Of a stretch of 48,040 nucleotides of DNA, positions 31,927 through 39,876 are shown piece by piece; position 1 is the stretch's first letter, and each line of letters opens with the position of its first letter. The notes beneath the pieces were generated by a model, which had not been told where the DNA came from, did no database searches, and was given only the letters and a program-made list of their open reading frames with translations. A program made the translations under genes and the position numbers. The DNA is from Cellulomonas sp. (GTDB lineage Bacteria; Actinomycetota; Actinomycetes; Actinomycetales; Cellulomonadaceae), in contig JAKLPK010000015.1 of NCBI GenBank assembly GCA_022013895.1, positions 1-48,040 on the forward strand, read 5' to 3'.

Positions 31927-33503
31927 CGGGTACCGATCCGGCCTGGGTCACCCGCACCGAGCACCGCCTGGCGCCCGACCCCACGCGTGTGGCGACCGCG
32001 ATCTTCCTCCCCGGTCAGGAGATGGCTGCCTCGGGCCGCTCCCGGTCCGCGAGCGTGCTCAACCGCGTCCTCGCGCTCAGTGACGACCAGGTGGACGCCG
32101 AGCTGGCCCTCATGGTCGAGCAGTTCGGCACCCGGCACCGTCGGCTGGAGACGACCTGGGAGTCCCACTTCCGGCTCATCGCGCACCGTGTCGAGGCGTT
32201 CAGGCAGCTGTCGGTGAGCCGTCGACGACTCATCGGCGCCTACTTCACCCAGGAGTTCGCGGTCGAGGGTGCAGGTCTGTCCAACCCGTCGATGGTGGCG
32301 CACCCTGACCAGTCCGGGTTGCCGGCCGGGTCCGTGCGGTTCCTCATGACGCTGCGCGGCATCGGTGAGGGGCACGTGTCCTGCATCGAGATGCGCACGG
32401 GGGTCGTGGACGGTGACAACAAGGTGCTGCTCGACCCACCGCCGACCGTCGCCGTGCTGCCCGAGGAGAAGGACGCGACCTACTCGCTCGACGCGTTCGC
32501 GCACCAGCTGCGTGAGCTGGGGGACGACCGGGCCGACGCCGAGTTCGTCCTTGCACGACTGGCCCCGGAGTTCGGCCCCGGCGATCTCGCCGGCGTCATC
32601 GCCCGGCTGAAGGCCCAGGGGCTGACCCGCGTCTTCGCAGCCCGCACCGTGGAGGACCTGGAACGGATCGCTGCGAGCACCTACGTCGTGGAGTTCCCGG
32701 CAGACTCGACCCCGGCAGAGCGGGTGCTGCAGCCCCAGTCCTCCCACGAGAGCCACGGGGTCGAGGACGCGCGGATGGTGCGGACCGTCGCGGACGACGG
32801 TCGGACCGAGTACCTCGGCACCTACACCGCCTACGACGGGCACGCCATCGGGCAGCAGCTGCTGCGCACCCACGACTTCCGCAGGTTCACGTCGACCCCG
32901 ATCACCGGGCAGGGCAGCCGGAACAAGGGCCTGGCCCTGTTCCCGCGGCGTATCGGTGGGCGGTTCGCCGCGATCTCACGCGCCGATCGGGAGTCCAACG
33001 CCATCACGACCTCCTCGGACATGCTGCACTGGGACACGCCCGTCCTGGTGCAGGTGCCCGAGCACCCCTGGGAGATCGTCCAGCTCGGCAACTGCGGGCC
33101 GCCGATCGAGACCGAGGCCGGGTGGCTCGTGCTCACGCACGGCGTGGGGCCGATGCGGACCTACGCCATCGGCGCGATGCTGCTCGACCTTGACGACCCG
33201 CGAACCGTCCTGGCCTCGCTCGAGCGCCCGTTCCTGACGCCGACGCAGGAGGAACGTCACGGCTACGTGCCCAACGTGGTCTACAGCTGTGGCGCGATGC
33301 TGCACGGCCGCACGCTCGTGCTGCCCTACGGGTGCAGCGACTCGCAGACCCGTATCGCCATGGTCGACCTGGACGGGTTGCTCGGGGCGATGGTGCCCCG
33401 CACCTCCGCCGACGCGGCCGGTCCACAGCCGGTGGTTGCGGCGCCCGACCAGGCCGAACGGCCGCTGGCCGTGCTCGCCGACCCCGACCAGGTGGCCCGG
33501 TGA
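31923..33503 (+). CDS. GH130-family glycoside phosphorylase/hydrolase-like protein
   Basis: 526 aa starting in an ATGA overlap. An N-terminal helical extension (~1-125) precedes the five-bladed propeller of GH130. Motifs: SHGVEDARMV with the catalytic-type Asp, NKGLALFPRRIGGRFAAISR, an ETEAGWLVLTHGV blade, and GYVPNVVYSCGAMLHGRTLV. Known members phosphorolyse or hydrolyse beta-mannosides, giving mannose-1-phosphate or mannose. The protein has no signal peptide, so it should act in the cytoplasm. The GTG start of the following cupin gene overlaps its stop. Phosphorylase versus hydrolase cannot be decided here. Confidence 0.82.
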   Translation: MTGTDPAWVTRTEHRLAPDPTRVATAIFLPGQEMAASGRSRSASVLNRVLALSDDQVDAELALMVEQFGTRHRRLETTWESHFRLIAHRVEAFRQLSVSRRRLIGAYFTQEFAVEGAGLSNPSMVAHPDQSGLPAGSVRFLMTLRGIGEGHVSCIEMRTGVVDGDNKVLLDPPPTVAVLPEEKDATYSLDAFAHQLRELGDDRADAEFVLARLAPEFGPGDLAGVIARLKAQGLTRVFAARTVEDLERIAASTYVVEFPADSTPAERVLQPQSSHESHGVEDARMVRTVADDGRTEYLGTYTAYDGHAIGQQLLRTHDFRRFTSTPITGQGSRNKGLALFPRRIGGRFAAISRADRESNAITTSSDMLHWDTPVLVQVPEHPWEIVQLGNCGPPIETEAGWLVLTHGVGPMRTYAIGAMLLDLDDPRTVLASLERPFLTPTQEERHGYVPNVVYSCGAMLHGRTLVLPYGCSDSQTRIAMVDLDGLLGAMVPRTSADAAGPQPVVAAPDQAERPLAVLADPDQVAR

Positions 33504-33907
33504 ACGTGCCGAGGGGCTTGTCCGCCGAGTTCACGACGGCGGTCCTGCAGCCCAAGCCCTGGGGGCACGAGACGGTCTTCGCCGGCGGGGAGCACGGCTA
33601 CGTCGGCAAGCTGCTCACGGTGACCGTCGGTCAGTCGCTCAGCCTGCAGTACCACCGTGAGAAGGACGAGACGCTCCTCGTCCTGTCCGGGGCGGGGGTC
33701 CTCGAGCACGGACCGTCCGAAGGTCAGCTCTCGGTGGACACGTTGCAGGTAGGTGACAGCGTGCACATCCCGGCGACCGTGCTGCACCGTCTCACGGCGA
33801 CGGAGGACCTGGTGCTCGCCGAGGTCTCCAGCGCAGCACCGGGCTGGAACCAGGACGTCGTGCGCCTCGACGACCGGTACGGCCGCGCGGGGACCAGTGC
33901 GCCGTGA
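33500..33907 (+). CDS. Cupin, mannose-6-phosphate isomerase type II-like
   Basis: 135 aa from GTG 33500, overlapping the GH130 stop. A single cupin domain with KPWGHETVF, LQYHREKDETLLVLSG (H52, E57) and the second motif IPATVLHRLTA (H96). This pattern matches the isomerase domain at the C-terminus of ManC-type proteins. It may isomerise a hexose phosphate derived from the GH130 product, or bind sugar. It is the end of the GT4-GH130 operon. The following 46 bases are pyrimidine-rich. Confidence 0.78.
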   Translation: MNVPRGLSAEFTTAVLQPKPWGHETVFAGGEHGYVGKLLTVTVGQSLSLQYHREKDETLLVLSGAGVLEHGPSEGQLSVDTLQVGDSVHIPATVLHRLTATEDLVLAEVSSAAPGWNQDVVRLDDRYGRAGTSAP

Positions 33908-33953
33908 CCGCCCCCGCTCCCTTCTCCTTCTCGGACTCCTTCTCAGACAGGCG

Positions 33954-34469
33954 ATGACCATCGTGCCGACCAACCCCCAGCCCACCCCGACGCCCGATGC
34001 CACGGACGACCGGCACGGCCTTCGACTCGTGTCCGTCCTGGCCTCGGGCCTGCCGGCGGACCTCGGGACGGGCACCGAACCGGCGGCCTACACCGTGCCC
34101 GCCGTGTTCTCCCGGCAGGTGACCCAGGAGGAGCGGCTGCGCATCGAGGACCCGGCCGTGGCCCGGCGTCTGGCCGAGCGCACCGGCGCCGACCCGGCGC
34201 TCGCCCTGGTGGTCGAGGACCGTCGGCTCCTCATCCAGAACACGACGTTGAGCCGGCTCGAGGACGGGCTGGCGACCGCGATCGGGGACATGCTCGCCGA
34301 GCTCGACCGGGATCTGCTCGCCGCACAGGACAGACGTGCGGCCGAGGCCGGGGCGCTGGCGGCCACCGAGCAGACCCGCGTCGACCGCGTGGTCCGGGAA
34401 GCCGCCCGGATCAGCTTCGACCCGTCGCCCGCTGCCGTTGCGGACGGCGATCCGACGAGCTCGACGTGA
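33954..34469 (+). CDS. Conserved-looking hypothetical protein
   Basis: 171 aa from ATG 33954. I do not recognise the family. A Pro/Thr-rich N-terminus (~1-20) precedes a compact beta-containing region with LRLVSVLASGLP and AYTVPAVFSRQVTQEERLRIEDPAV. A helical, Ala/Glu-rich C-terminus (~105-155) could form a coiled coil. There is no signal peptide or membrane helix. The ribosome binding site is weak. It lies between the glycan operon and a small DNA-repair-like domain protein, and neither neighbour suggests a function. Confidence 0.6.
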   Translation: MTIVPTNPQPTPTPDATDDRHGLRLVSVLASGLPADLGTGTEPAAYTVPAVFSRQVTQEERLRIEDPAVARRLAERTGADPALALVVEDRRLLIQNTTLSRLEDGLATAIGDMLAELDRDLLAAQDRRAAEAGALAATEQTRVDRVVREAARISFDPSPAAVADGDPTSST

Positions 34470-34552
34470 TCGAGGACCGCCGTCGCCGCCGTCGACGCGT
34501 ATCCTGAGAAGTCCCAAGCCTTCCGTCCAGGGCCTGGCTGAGGAGAAATCGC

Positions 34553-34786
34553 GTGTCCACAACCCGCTCCAGCCGCCCGAGCCACCTGGCCTCCAGCCCG
34601 TTCAACAAGTCCCGGGACGAGCAGGCCGCGAAGTTCCCGCCGGTCGCCGTCGGTGACCGCGTCTCGCACGACCGCTGGGGCCTGGGTCGCGCAGTCAAGG
34701 CCGACGGCCCGCACGCCGTCATCGTCGACTTCGGCGGCCAGCTCCGTCGCGTCGCCTTCGACAGCCCTCGGCTCGAACGGCTCTGA
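34553..34786 (+). CDS. Small protein resembling the UvrD/PcrA C-terminal domain
   Basis: 77 aa from GTG 34553, with GAGGAG upstream. The core VGDRVSHDRWGLGRAVKADG followed by VDFGGQLRRVAF resembles the small beta-barrel at the C-terminus of UvrD/PcrA helicases, which binds RNA polymerase in other bacteria. Here it stands alone after a Ser-rich start. No helicase part is present nearby. A role in nucleic-acid or RNA polymerase binding is possible but unproven. Confidence 0.65.
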   Translation: MSTTRSSRPSHLASSPFNKSRDEQAAKFPPVAVGDRVSHDRWGLGRAVKADGPHAVIVDFGGQLRRVAFDSPRLERL

Positions 34787-34878
34787 CCCGGCTCTGACCC
34801 CGCCGCGACGGGCCCCGCTGCCTGTCACGGCACTGTGCACGACCTCCCGCCGACCGGGGCGTCCAGCCTCGTACCGGT

Positions 34879-36030
34879 TCACCTGGTGCCGGCCGGCCTC
34901 GGGTCCGCCAACCACGTGCCGGCGATCACGGCGCTGAGCCGACGGAGCAGCGGGCCTGCCTCGCGCAGGCACCGCTCCCGATCCGGTTCGATCTCGGTGA
35001 GCGCGTAGACCTGGGCGAACCCGGCGTGGCGGACCTCGTCGGGCGTCAGCTCGCTCCGGCCGCAGACGGCGACCGTCGTGACCCCCGCGGCCGCCCGTGC
35101 CACTCCGACGGGCGCCTTGCCGGCCAGTGTCTGGACGTCGAGGGCGCCCTCACCGGTGATCACCAGCCGGGCCCCCACCAGCAGATCCGCGAACCCCACG
35201 AGGTCGAGCACCAGATCGACCCCCGACCGCGCGGTCGCTCCCAGCACCGCCAGGGCGCCGAAGCCGACGCCTCCCGCTGCACCCGCACCCGGCTGGTCCG
35301 CGGCCTGTGCACCGGTGACCTGCTCAACCACGGCCGCCCACCGTTCGAGGCCCGCCTCCAGCTGTGCGGCGACCGCCCCGGCCGCCCCCTTCTGCCCGCC
35401 GTACACGGCGACAGCACCCGACGGCCCCAGGAGCGGGTTGACCACATCGCAGGCCAGGACGAGCTCGGCGGCGGCGAGCGCGGGGTGCAGCCCGGACAGG
35501 TCGAGGTGCGCGAGGTCCGTGAGCGCGCCGCCGCCCCGCACCAGCTCGCGCCCGTCGGCATCGGTGAGCACCGCGCCCAGCGCGCTCAGCATGCCGGCGC
35601 CTCCGTCACTGCTGGCGCTGCCCCCCGCCCCGATGACGATCCGTCGGTACCCGGCGTCCAGGGCCGCCCGGACCGCCTCGCCGAGCCCGTAGCTGGACGC
35701 GGTCAGCGGCGCGAGCTCATGCCCGGGCAGGTGTTGCAGCCCGCATGCATCCGCCAGCTCGACGACGGCGGTTCCCGCGTCGGCCACGTACGAGGTGTCC
35801 ACGGGCTCGCCGGTCGGACCGCTCACCCGCAGCGGCACCGAGCTCAGCCCCGCGGCGCGCAGCGCGTCGAGTGTCCCGTCACCACCGTCGGCCACCGGGA
35901 CGGCGCGCACCGGGACCGAGGGCGCCGCCCGCCGCAGACCCTGCTCGACGAGGTCCGCGACCTCGGGCGCGGTGAGCGTCCCCTTGAACTTGTCGCAGGC
36001 CACGAGCACATGTCCGGCGGGCGCGTCCAC
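34879..36030 (-). CDS. glxK: Glycerate kinase
   Basis: 383 aa from GTG 36030. It carries the GlxK/GarK family signatures: ACDKFKGTLTAPEVADL at the start, PVADGGDGTLDAL, IGAGGSASSDGGAGML (active-site region), ACDVVNPLLGPSGA and TGEGALDVQTLAGKAPVGVA. It phosphorylates D-glycerate with ATP (2-phosphoglycerate in most members of this family). It is a single gene, convergent with the small protein at 34553 and divergent from the epimerase-like gene at 36304. A large inverted repeat lies in its upstream region. Confidence 0.9.
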   Translation of the reverse strand: MDAPAGHVLVACDKFKGTLTAPEVADLVEQGLRRAAPSVPVRAVPVADGGDGTLDALRAAGLSSVPLRVSGPTGEPVDTSYVADAGTAVVELADACGLQHLPGHELAPLTASSYGLGEAVRAALDAGYRRIVIGAGGSASSDGGAGMLSALGAVLTDADGRELVRGGGALTDLAHLDLSGLHPALAAAELVLACDVVNPLLGPSGAVAVYGGQKGAAGAVAAQLEAGLERWAAVVEQVTGAQAADQPGAGAAGGVGFGALAVLGATARSGVDLVLDLVGFADLLVGARLVITGEGALDVQTLAGKAPVGVARAAAGVTTVAVCGRSELTPDEVRHAGFAQVYALTEIEPDRERCLREAGPLLRRLSAVIAGTWLADPRPAGTR

Positions 36031-36076
36031 GTCGACCTCCCTCCCTCGTCGCCCCCCATCGCAGCGCCCCCTCTGC

Positions 36077-36142
36077 AGCGCGGTACTTCGGTACGCAGCG
36101 CGGTGGATGTAGCTACCGCGCTGCGTACCGAAGTACCGCGCT
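36077..36142. repeat. Perfect 28-bp inverted repeat with nested hairpins
   Basis: Arms 36077-36104 and 36115-36142 are exact reverse complements with a 10-base spacer. Each arm also contains GTAC-TTCG-GTAC (or its complement), a self-complementary mini-hairpin with a TTCG loop. It lies in the divergent intergenic region (36031-36303) and no gene overlaps it. Confidence 0.92.
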
Positions 36143-36303
36143 CAGTCGGGGCGGGGGCGCGCGGTGGGGTGGTGGGCGAGCGTCCGCGGTGCTGCAGTGG
36201 GCGTAGCGTAGGCCCGGGTGCGACGGGTTGCGCGGGCGTGATCGGCGTGGGCGAGGATGGAGCCGTCCCCGAGCGCCGGGCGACCTGTGGGAGAGGCGGG
36301 ATC

Positions 36304-37293
36304 ATGGCCGCGCTACGCGTCCTGTTCATCGGCGGTACGGGCGTCATCAGCTCGGCGAGCGTGGAACTGGCCGCGCGACAAGGCCTCGACCTCACGCTCC
36401 TCACGAGGGGGACCGGGCGGCGTCCGGTGCCGGACGGGGTCGAGCAGCTCGTGGCCGACATCCGCGACCCTGCGGCGGTGCGGGCGGCGTTGGGCACCCG
36501 CGAGTTCGACGCCGTCGTCGACTGGGTCGCGTTCACCCCCGACCACGTGGGCGCGGACGTGGAGCTGTTCGAGGGGCGCACCGGTCAGTACGTGTTCATC
36601 AGCTCGGCCTCGGCCTACCAGACGCCGCCGGCCCGGCTGCCGATCCTGGAGTCGACCCCGCTGCGCAACCCGTACTGGCAGTACAGCCGCGACAAGATCG
36701 CCTGCGAGGACGTGCTGCAGACCGCCTACCGCGACCGCGGCTTCCCGGTGACGATCATCCGGCCGTCGCACACCTACGACCGCACCCTCATCCCGTTGAG
36801 CGGCGGCTGGACGGCGATCGAGCGGATGCGCGCGGGCAAGGAGGTCGTCGTGCACGGTGACGGGTCGTCGCTGTGGACCCTCACCCACCACACCGACTTC
36901 GCCCGCGGCCTCGTCCCGCTGCTCGGGCACCCGCGGGCGCTCGGGGAGGCGTTCACGATCACCTCCCAGGACGTGCTGACCTGGGACCAGATCACCCGCG
37001 CGCTGGCCGCCGCGGCCGGGGTCGAGGCGCGGATCGTGCACGTCCCGTCCGACCAGATCGCGGCCTACGACCCGGAGTGGGGCGCCTCGCTGCTGGGTGA
37101 CAAGACCTGGTCGGCGGTGTTCGACACCACCAAGCTGCGCGCCCTCGTGCCGGACTTCGTCGCGACCGTGCCGTTCGAGACCGGGGCCCGCGAGATCGTC
37201 GCCTGGTACGACGAGGACCCGGCCCGGCGCGTGGTCGACGAGGACCACGACCGGCTCCTGGACCTGCTCGTCGAGCGGTTCCGGGTGGGCTGA
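36304..37293 (+). CDS. NAD-dependent epimerase/dehydratase-like protein (extended SDR)
   Basis: 329 aa from ATG 36304, with GGGAGAGG upstream. Rossmann start LFIGGTGVISSASVELA, D-V-V-D-W-V strand, and the catalytic Y-S-R-D-K pentad (Y-x3-K). Sequence blocks such as RPSHTYDRTLIPLSGGWTAI and a THHTDFARGL segment place it with nucleotide-sugar epimerases/reductases of unassigned specificity. It is cytoplasmic and monocistronic, with the chemoreceptor gene converging from the other strand 3 bases away. Substrate unknown. Confidence 0.8.
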   Translation: MAALRVLFIGGTGVISSASVELAARQGLDLTLLTRGTGRRPVPDGVEQLVADIRDPAAVRAALGTREFDAVVDWVAFTPDHVGADVELFEGRTGQYVFISSASAYQTPPARLPILESTPLRNPYWQYSRDKIACEDVLQTAYRDRGFPVTIIRPSHTYDRTLIPLSGGWTAIERMRAGKEVVVHGDGSSLWTLTHHTDFARGLVPLLGHPRALGEAFTITSQDVLTWDQITRALAAAAGVEARIVHVPSDQIAAYDPEWGASLLGDKTWSAVFDTTKLRALVPDFVATVPFETGAREIVAWYDEDPARRVVDEDHDRLLDLLVERFRVG

Positions 37294-37296
37294 GCC

Positions 37297-39111
37297 CTAC
37301 AGGGTGAACCGGCCGACGAGCTCCTTGAGGTCGGCGGACATCCGGGCCAGCTCGCCGACCGCCTGCTCGGACTCGGCGGCACCCTGCGTCGTCTGCTCGG
37401 CAGCGGTGGCCACCCCGGCGATGTTGGCGGCGATCTCGCCCGAACCGGTGGCCGCCTCGGCGACCGAGCGGTTCATCTCCCCGGTGGTCGAGGTCTGCTG
37501 CTCCACGGCCGAGGCGATGGTGAGCTGGTAGTCGTTGATCGAGGCGATCACGGCGCTGATCTCGTCGATCGCGACGATGGCGTCCTCGCTGTCCTTCTGG
37601 ATGGCCTGCACCCGTTCGGCGATGTCGCCGGTGGCCTTGGCGGTCTCCTGGGCGAGGTCCTTGACCTCACCGGCGACCACGGCGAAGCCCTTGCCCGCTG
37701 CACCGGCACGCGCCGCCTCGATGGTGGCGTTGAGCGCCAGCAGGTTGGTCTGCCCGGCGATGGTCGTGATGAGCCGGACGACGTCGCCGATCTCGCGGGA
37801 GGACTCGCCGAGATGGCTGACGGTGGCGTTCGCCCGGGTGGCCGAGTCGACCGCCTGGGTGGCGACCTTGGCGGCATTGGCGGCGTTGGACGAGATCTCC
37901 TGGATCGAGGCGCCCATCTGCTCCGAACCGGCCGCGACGGTCTGGACGTTGCGTGAGACCTGCTCGGCAGCGGCCGATACGGTGCTGGCCTGGGCGGCGG
38001 TCTCGGTGGCGGCGGCGGCGATCTGCCGGGCGACCGCGGACATCTGGCTCGAGGCATCGGCCAGGCTGCCGGACGAGTGGTCGATGGTGCCCACGGTGTC
38101 GCGCAGGGCCGCGACGGCGTGGTCGAGGGCGGCCCCGGTGACGCCGACCTCGTTGGCCGTGCCGACACCGGCGACCTGCGTGAGGTCACCCCGTTCGAGC
38201 GCCTGTGCCACGAGCCGGACCCGCGCCACCCCGGTCACGATCCCCCGGGCGACCAACCAGCCGAGCACCACGGCGAGCACAGCTCCGGTCCCGATCAGCG
38301 CCAGCACCTCGATCAGCGACCGGGTGTAGCTGCTCTGGGCGAGGGCCGCGGCGGCCTGCGCATCGGTCTTCTCGGCCTCGACCATGATGTCGAGCTGATC
38401 CATCATGTCCGTGATCACGGGTTTGGAGACGGTGTCCCGCACGGTGTTGTAGAGGTCGAGGTCATTGGCCCAGGCCGCGGGCAGCAGCTGCTCGTCGCGG
38501 ATCACGACGAACGTCTCCAGATCGGCGCCGAACGCGGTGAGCGCGGCCCGTCGGACCTCGTCCAGGTCGGTGGCGCTGTAGGCGTCGAGCGTCGCGCGCA
38601 CCTCCGCCTCGTCCTGATCGGCGGCGTCCTGGTAGGCCTGCATGCTCTCCTGCGTCTGGGACAGCGCCACGTTCGCGATGTTCATCCGCATCGAGATCGT
38701 CGCGCGCCGCAGGACGGCGGCGTACTCCAGGCCCATGAAGTTCGCCTGGTACATCGACTGCGTGGCGGTCGCGGTCTGGCGCAGCGCGGCGACGCCGACG
38801 GTGCCGACCAGGACGGCGATGGCCGCCCCGACGAGAGCGACGGTGAGCACCTGGACCCGCACGGAGCGGTCGGCGAACCAGTGACGGGTGGGACGGGCGG
38901 TGATGGCGGTCACGAGGGCCTCCAGGTCGGCGTCGGCGTGGACGTCCAGACCTTCGGGAGGCGGGTCCCCCTCGAGGTGGGCATCAGGTCCCAGACCGCG
39001 GCCGTGCCCTGCGGTGCTCTCCTCGGAGCGGGCGACTGCGGGCCTGGTCATCGCTGGTGGAGGACCGGATCGGGTGGGCGGCCCAGAACCGGGAAGGTCT
39101 TTCCACTTCAC
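37297..39111 (-). CDS. Methyl-accepting chemotaxis protein
   Basis: 604 aa from GTG 39111; ATG 39051 (M21) is an alternative, and neither has a clear ribosome binding site. A cytoplasmic N-tail of ~80 residues precedes TM1 (about 87-111). A four-helix-bundle sensor (to ~265), TM2 (about 268-292) and HAMP follow. The signalling domain carries the conserved tip ([20 protein letters not shown]). It senses a ligand through the extracytoplasmic bundle and signals to CheA. Its presence implies a motile cell. The long N-tail before TM1 is unusual for this class. Convergent with the epimerase-like gene. Confidence 0.88.
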   Translation of the reverse strand: MKWKDLPGSGPPTRSGPPPAMTRPAVARSEESTAGHGRGLGPDAHLEGDPPPEGLDVHADADLEALVTAITARPTRHWFADRSVRVQVLTVALVGAAIAVLVGTVGVAALRQTATATQSMYQANFMGLEYAAVLRRATISMRMNIANVALSQTQESMQAYQDAADQDEAEVRATLDAYSATDLDEVRRAALTAFGADLETFVVIRDEQLLPAAWANDLDLYNTVRDTVSKPVITDMMDQLDIMVEAEKTDAQAAAALAQSSYTRSLIEVLALIGTGAVLAVVLGWLVARGIVTGVARVRLVAQALERGDLTQVAGVGTANEVGVTGAALDHAVAALRDTVGTIDHSSGSLADASSQMSAVARQIAAAATETAAQASTVSAAAEQVSRNVQTVAAGSEQMGASIQEISSNAANAAKVATQAVDSATRANATVSHLGESSREIGDVVRLITTIAGQTNLLALNATIEAARAGAAGKGFAVVAGEVKDLAQETAKATGDIAERVQAIQKDSEDAIVAIDEISAVIASINDYQLTIASAVEQQTSTTGEMNRSVAEAATGSGEIAANIAGVATAAEQTTQGAAESEQAVGELARMSADLKELVGRFTL

Positions 39112-39210
39112 CCGTCGACGCCACGTCCTGGCGACCGATCGTCACTCGTTCGGCTCAGCCGGCGCACAGGATCGGTGCGCCGCGAGACAGCCACCGGCCG
39201 GTGCGGCAGG

Positions 39211-39792
39211 TCAGTGCAGCAGCGCGCCGATGAGCTGTCGCGCGGCGTCGGGGGTCGTCGTCGCGCGTCGCAGGGCTCGTACCACGACGGCGCCGACGAG
39301 GGCGGTGACCACCTCCTGGACGGGGATCTCCGGAGCGAGCTCCCCTGCCTCGCGAGCGCACTCGATCCGGGCGGTCAGGGTCGCCGTCGCGCCCAGCGCG
39401 TCGTTGAGCCGTTCGCCGATGCTCTCGTTCTCGGCTGCCGCGGCGACCAGGGAGCGCACGAGCGCGTTGTGGGTCGGCTCGTCGACGAACTGGAACAGCT
39501 GCCCGAGCCAGGTGCTCAGATCGGCGCGGATGTCGCCGGTCTCGGGAACCTCCGGATGCCCAGGCAGCAGCATCCCTTCGATCAGCGTCTCGGCGACGAC
39601 GGCGCTCTTCGAGGTCCACCAGCGGTAGATCGTCTGTTTCGCCACCCCGGCCTCGGACGCGATGCCCTCGATCGTGAGGTGGTCGTACCCGCGGGCCGCG
39701 AACAGCGAGGCGGTCGCCTCGAGGACGGAGGTTCGGGCGGCCTCGCTGCGGACGGCTCCGCGTGGTCTCGATCCGGCGGGTCGGGCTGTCAT
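39211..39792 (-). CDS. TetR-family transcriptional regulator
   Basis: 193 aa from ATG 39792. The N-terminal HTH is ATASLFAARGYDHLTIEGIA followed by AGVAKQTIYRWWTSKSAV. The helical C-domain is of the TetR_C type. It is divergent from the MMPL exporter gene and likely represses it and itself. A minus-strand promoter TTGCGT-N17-TACCTT (39827 down to 39799) would start transcription at about 39792, the start codon itself, suggesting a leaderless mRNA. Longer readings of the frame upstream lack support. Confidence 0.88.
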   Translation of the reverse strand: MTARPAGSRPRGAVRSEAARTSVLEATASLFAARGYDHLTIEGIASEAGVAKQTIYRWWTSKSAVVAETLIEGMLLPGHPEVPETGDIRADLSTWLGQLFQFVDEPTHNALVRSLVAAAAENESIGERLNDALGATATLTARIECAREAGELAPEIPVQEVVTALVGAVVVRALRRATTTPDAARQLIGALLH

Positions 39793-39816
39793 CGACCGAA
39801 GGTACCGAGGCGATTC

Positions 39817-39840
39817 ACGAGACGCAACGTATCGTATAGT
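39817..39840. promoter_or_regulatory. Candidate TetR operator overlapping both divergent promoters
   Basis: A 19-bp dyad ACGAGACGCAACGTATCGT (39817-39835) has seven of nine pairs symmetric. It overlaps the tetR -35 (39822-39827, minus strand) and the start of TATAGT (39835-39840), the -10 candidate for the MMPL gene at 39877. Confidence 0.5.
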
Positions 39841-39876
39841 CGGCCAGGTCCTGCGCCGTGACCTGAGGAGACGACG

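Noticed and set aside
36077-36142. CRISPR repeat or phage attachment site
   Set aside because: Only one inverted pair with a 10-base spacer, no array, no cas genes and no integrase.
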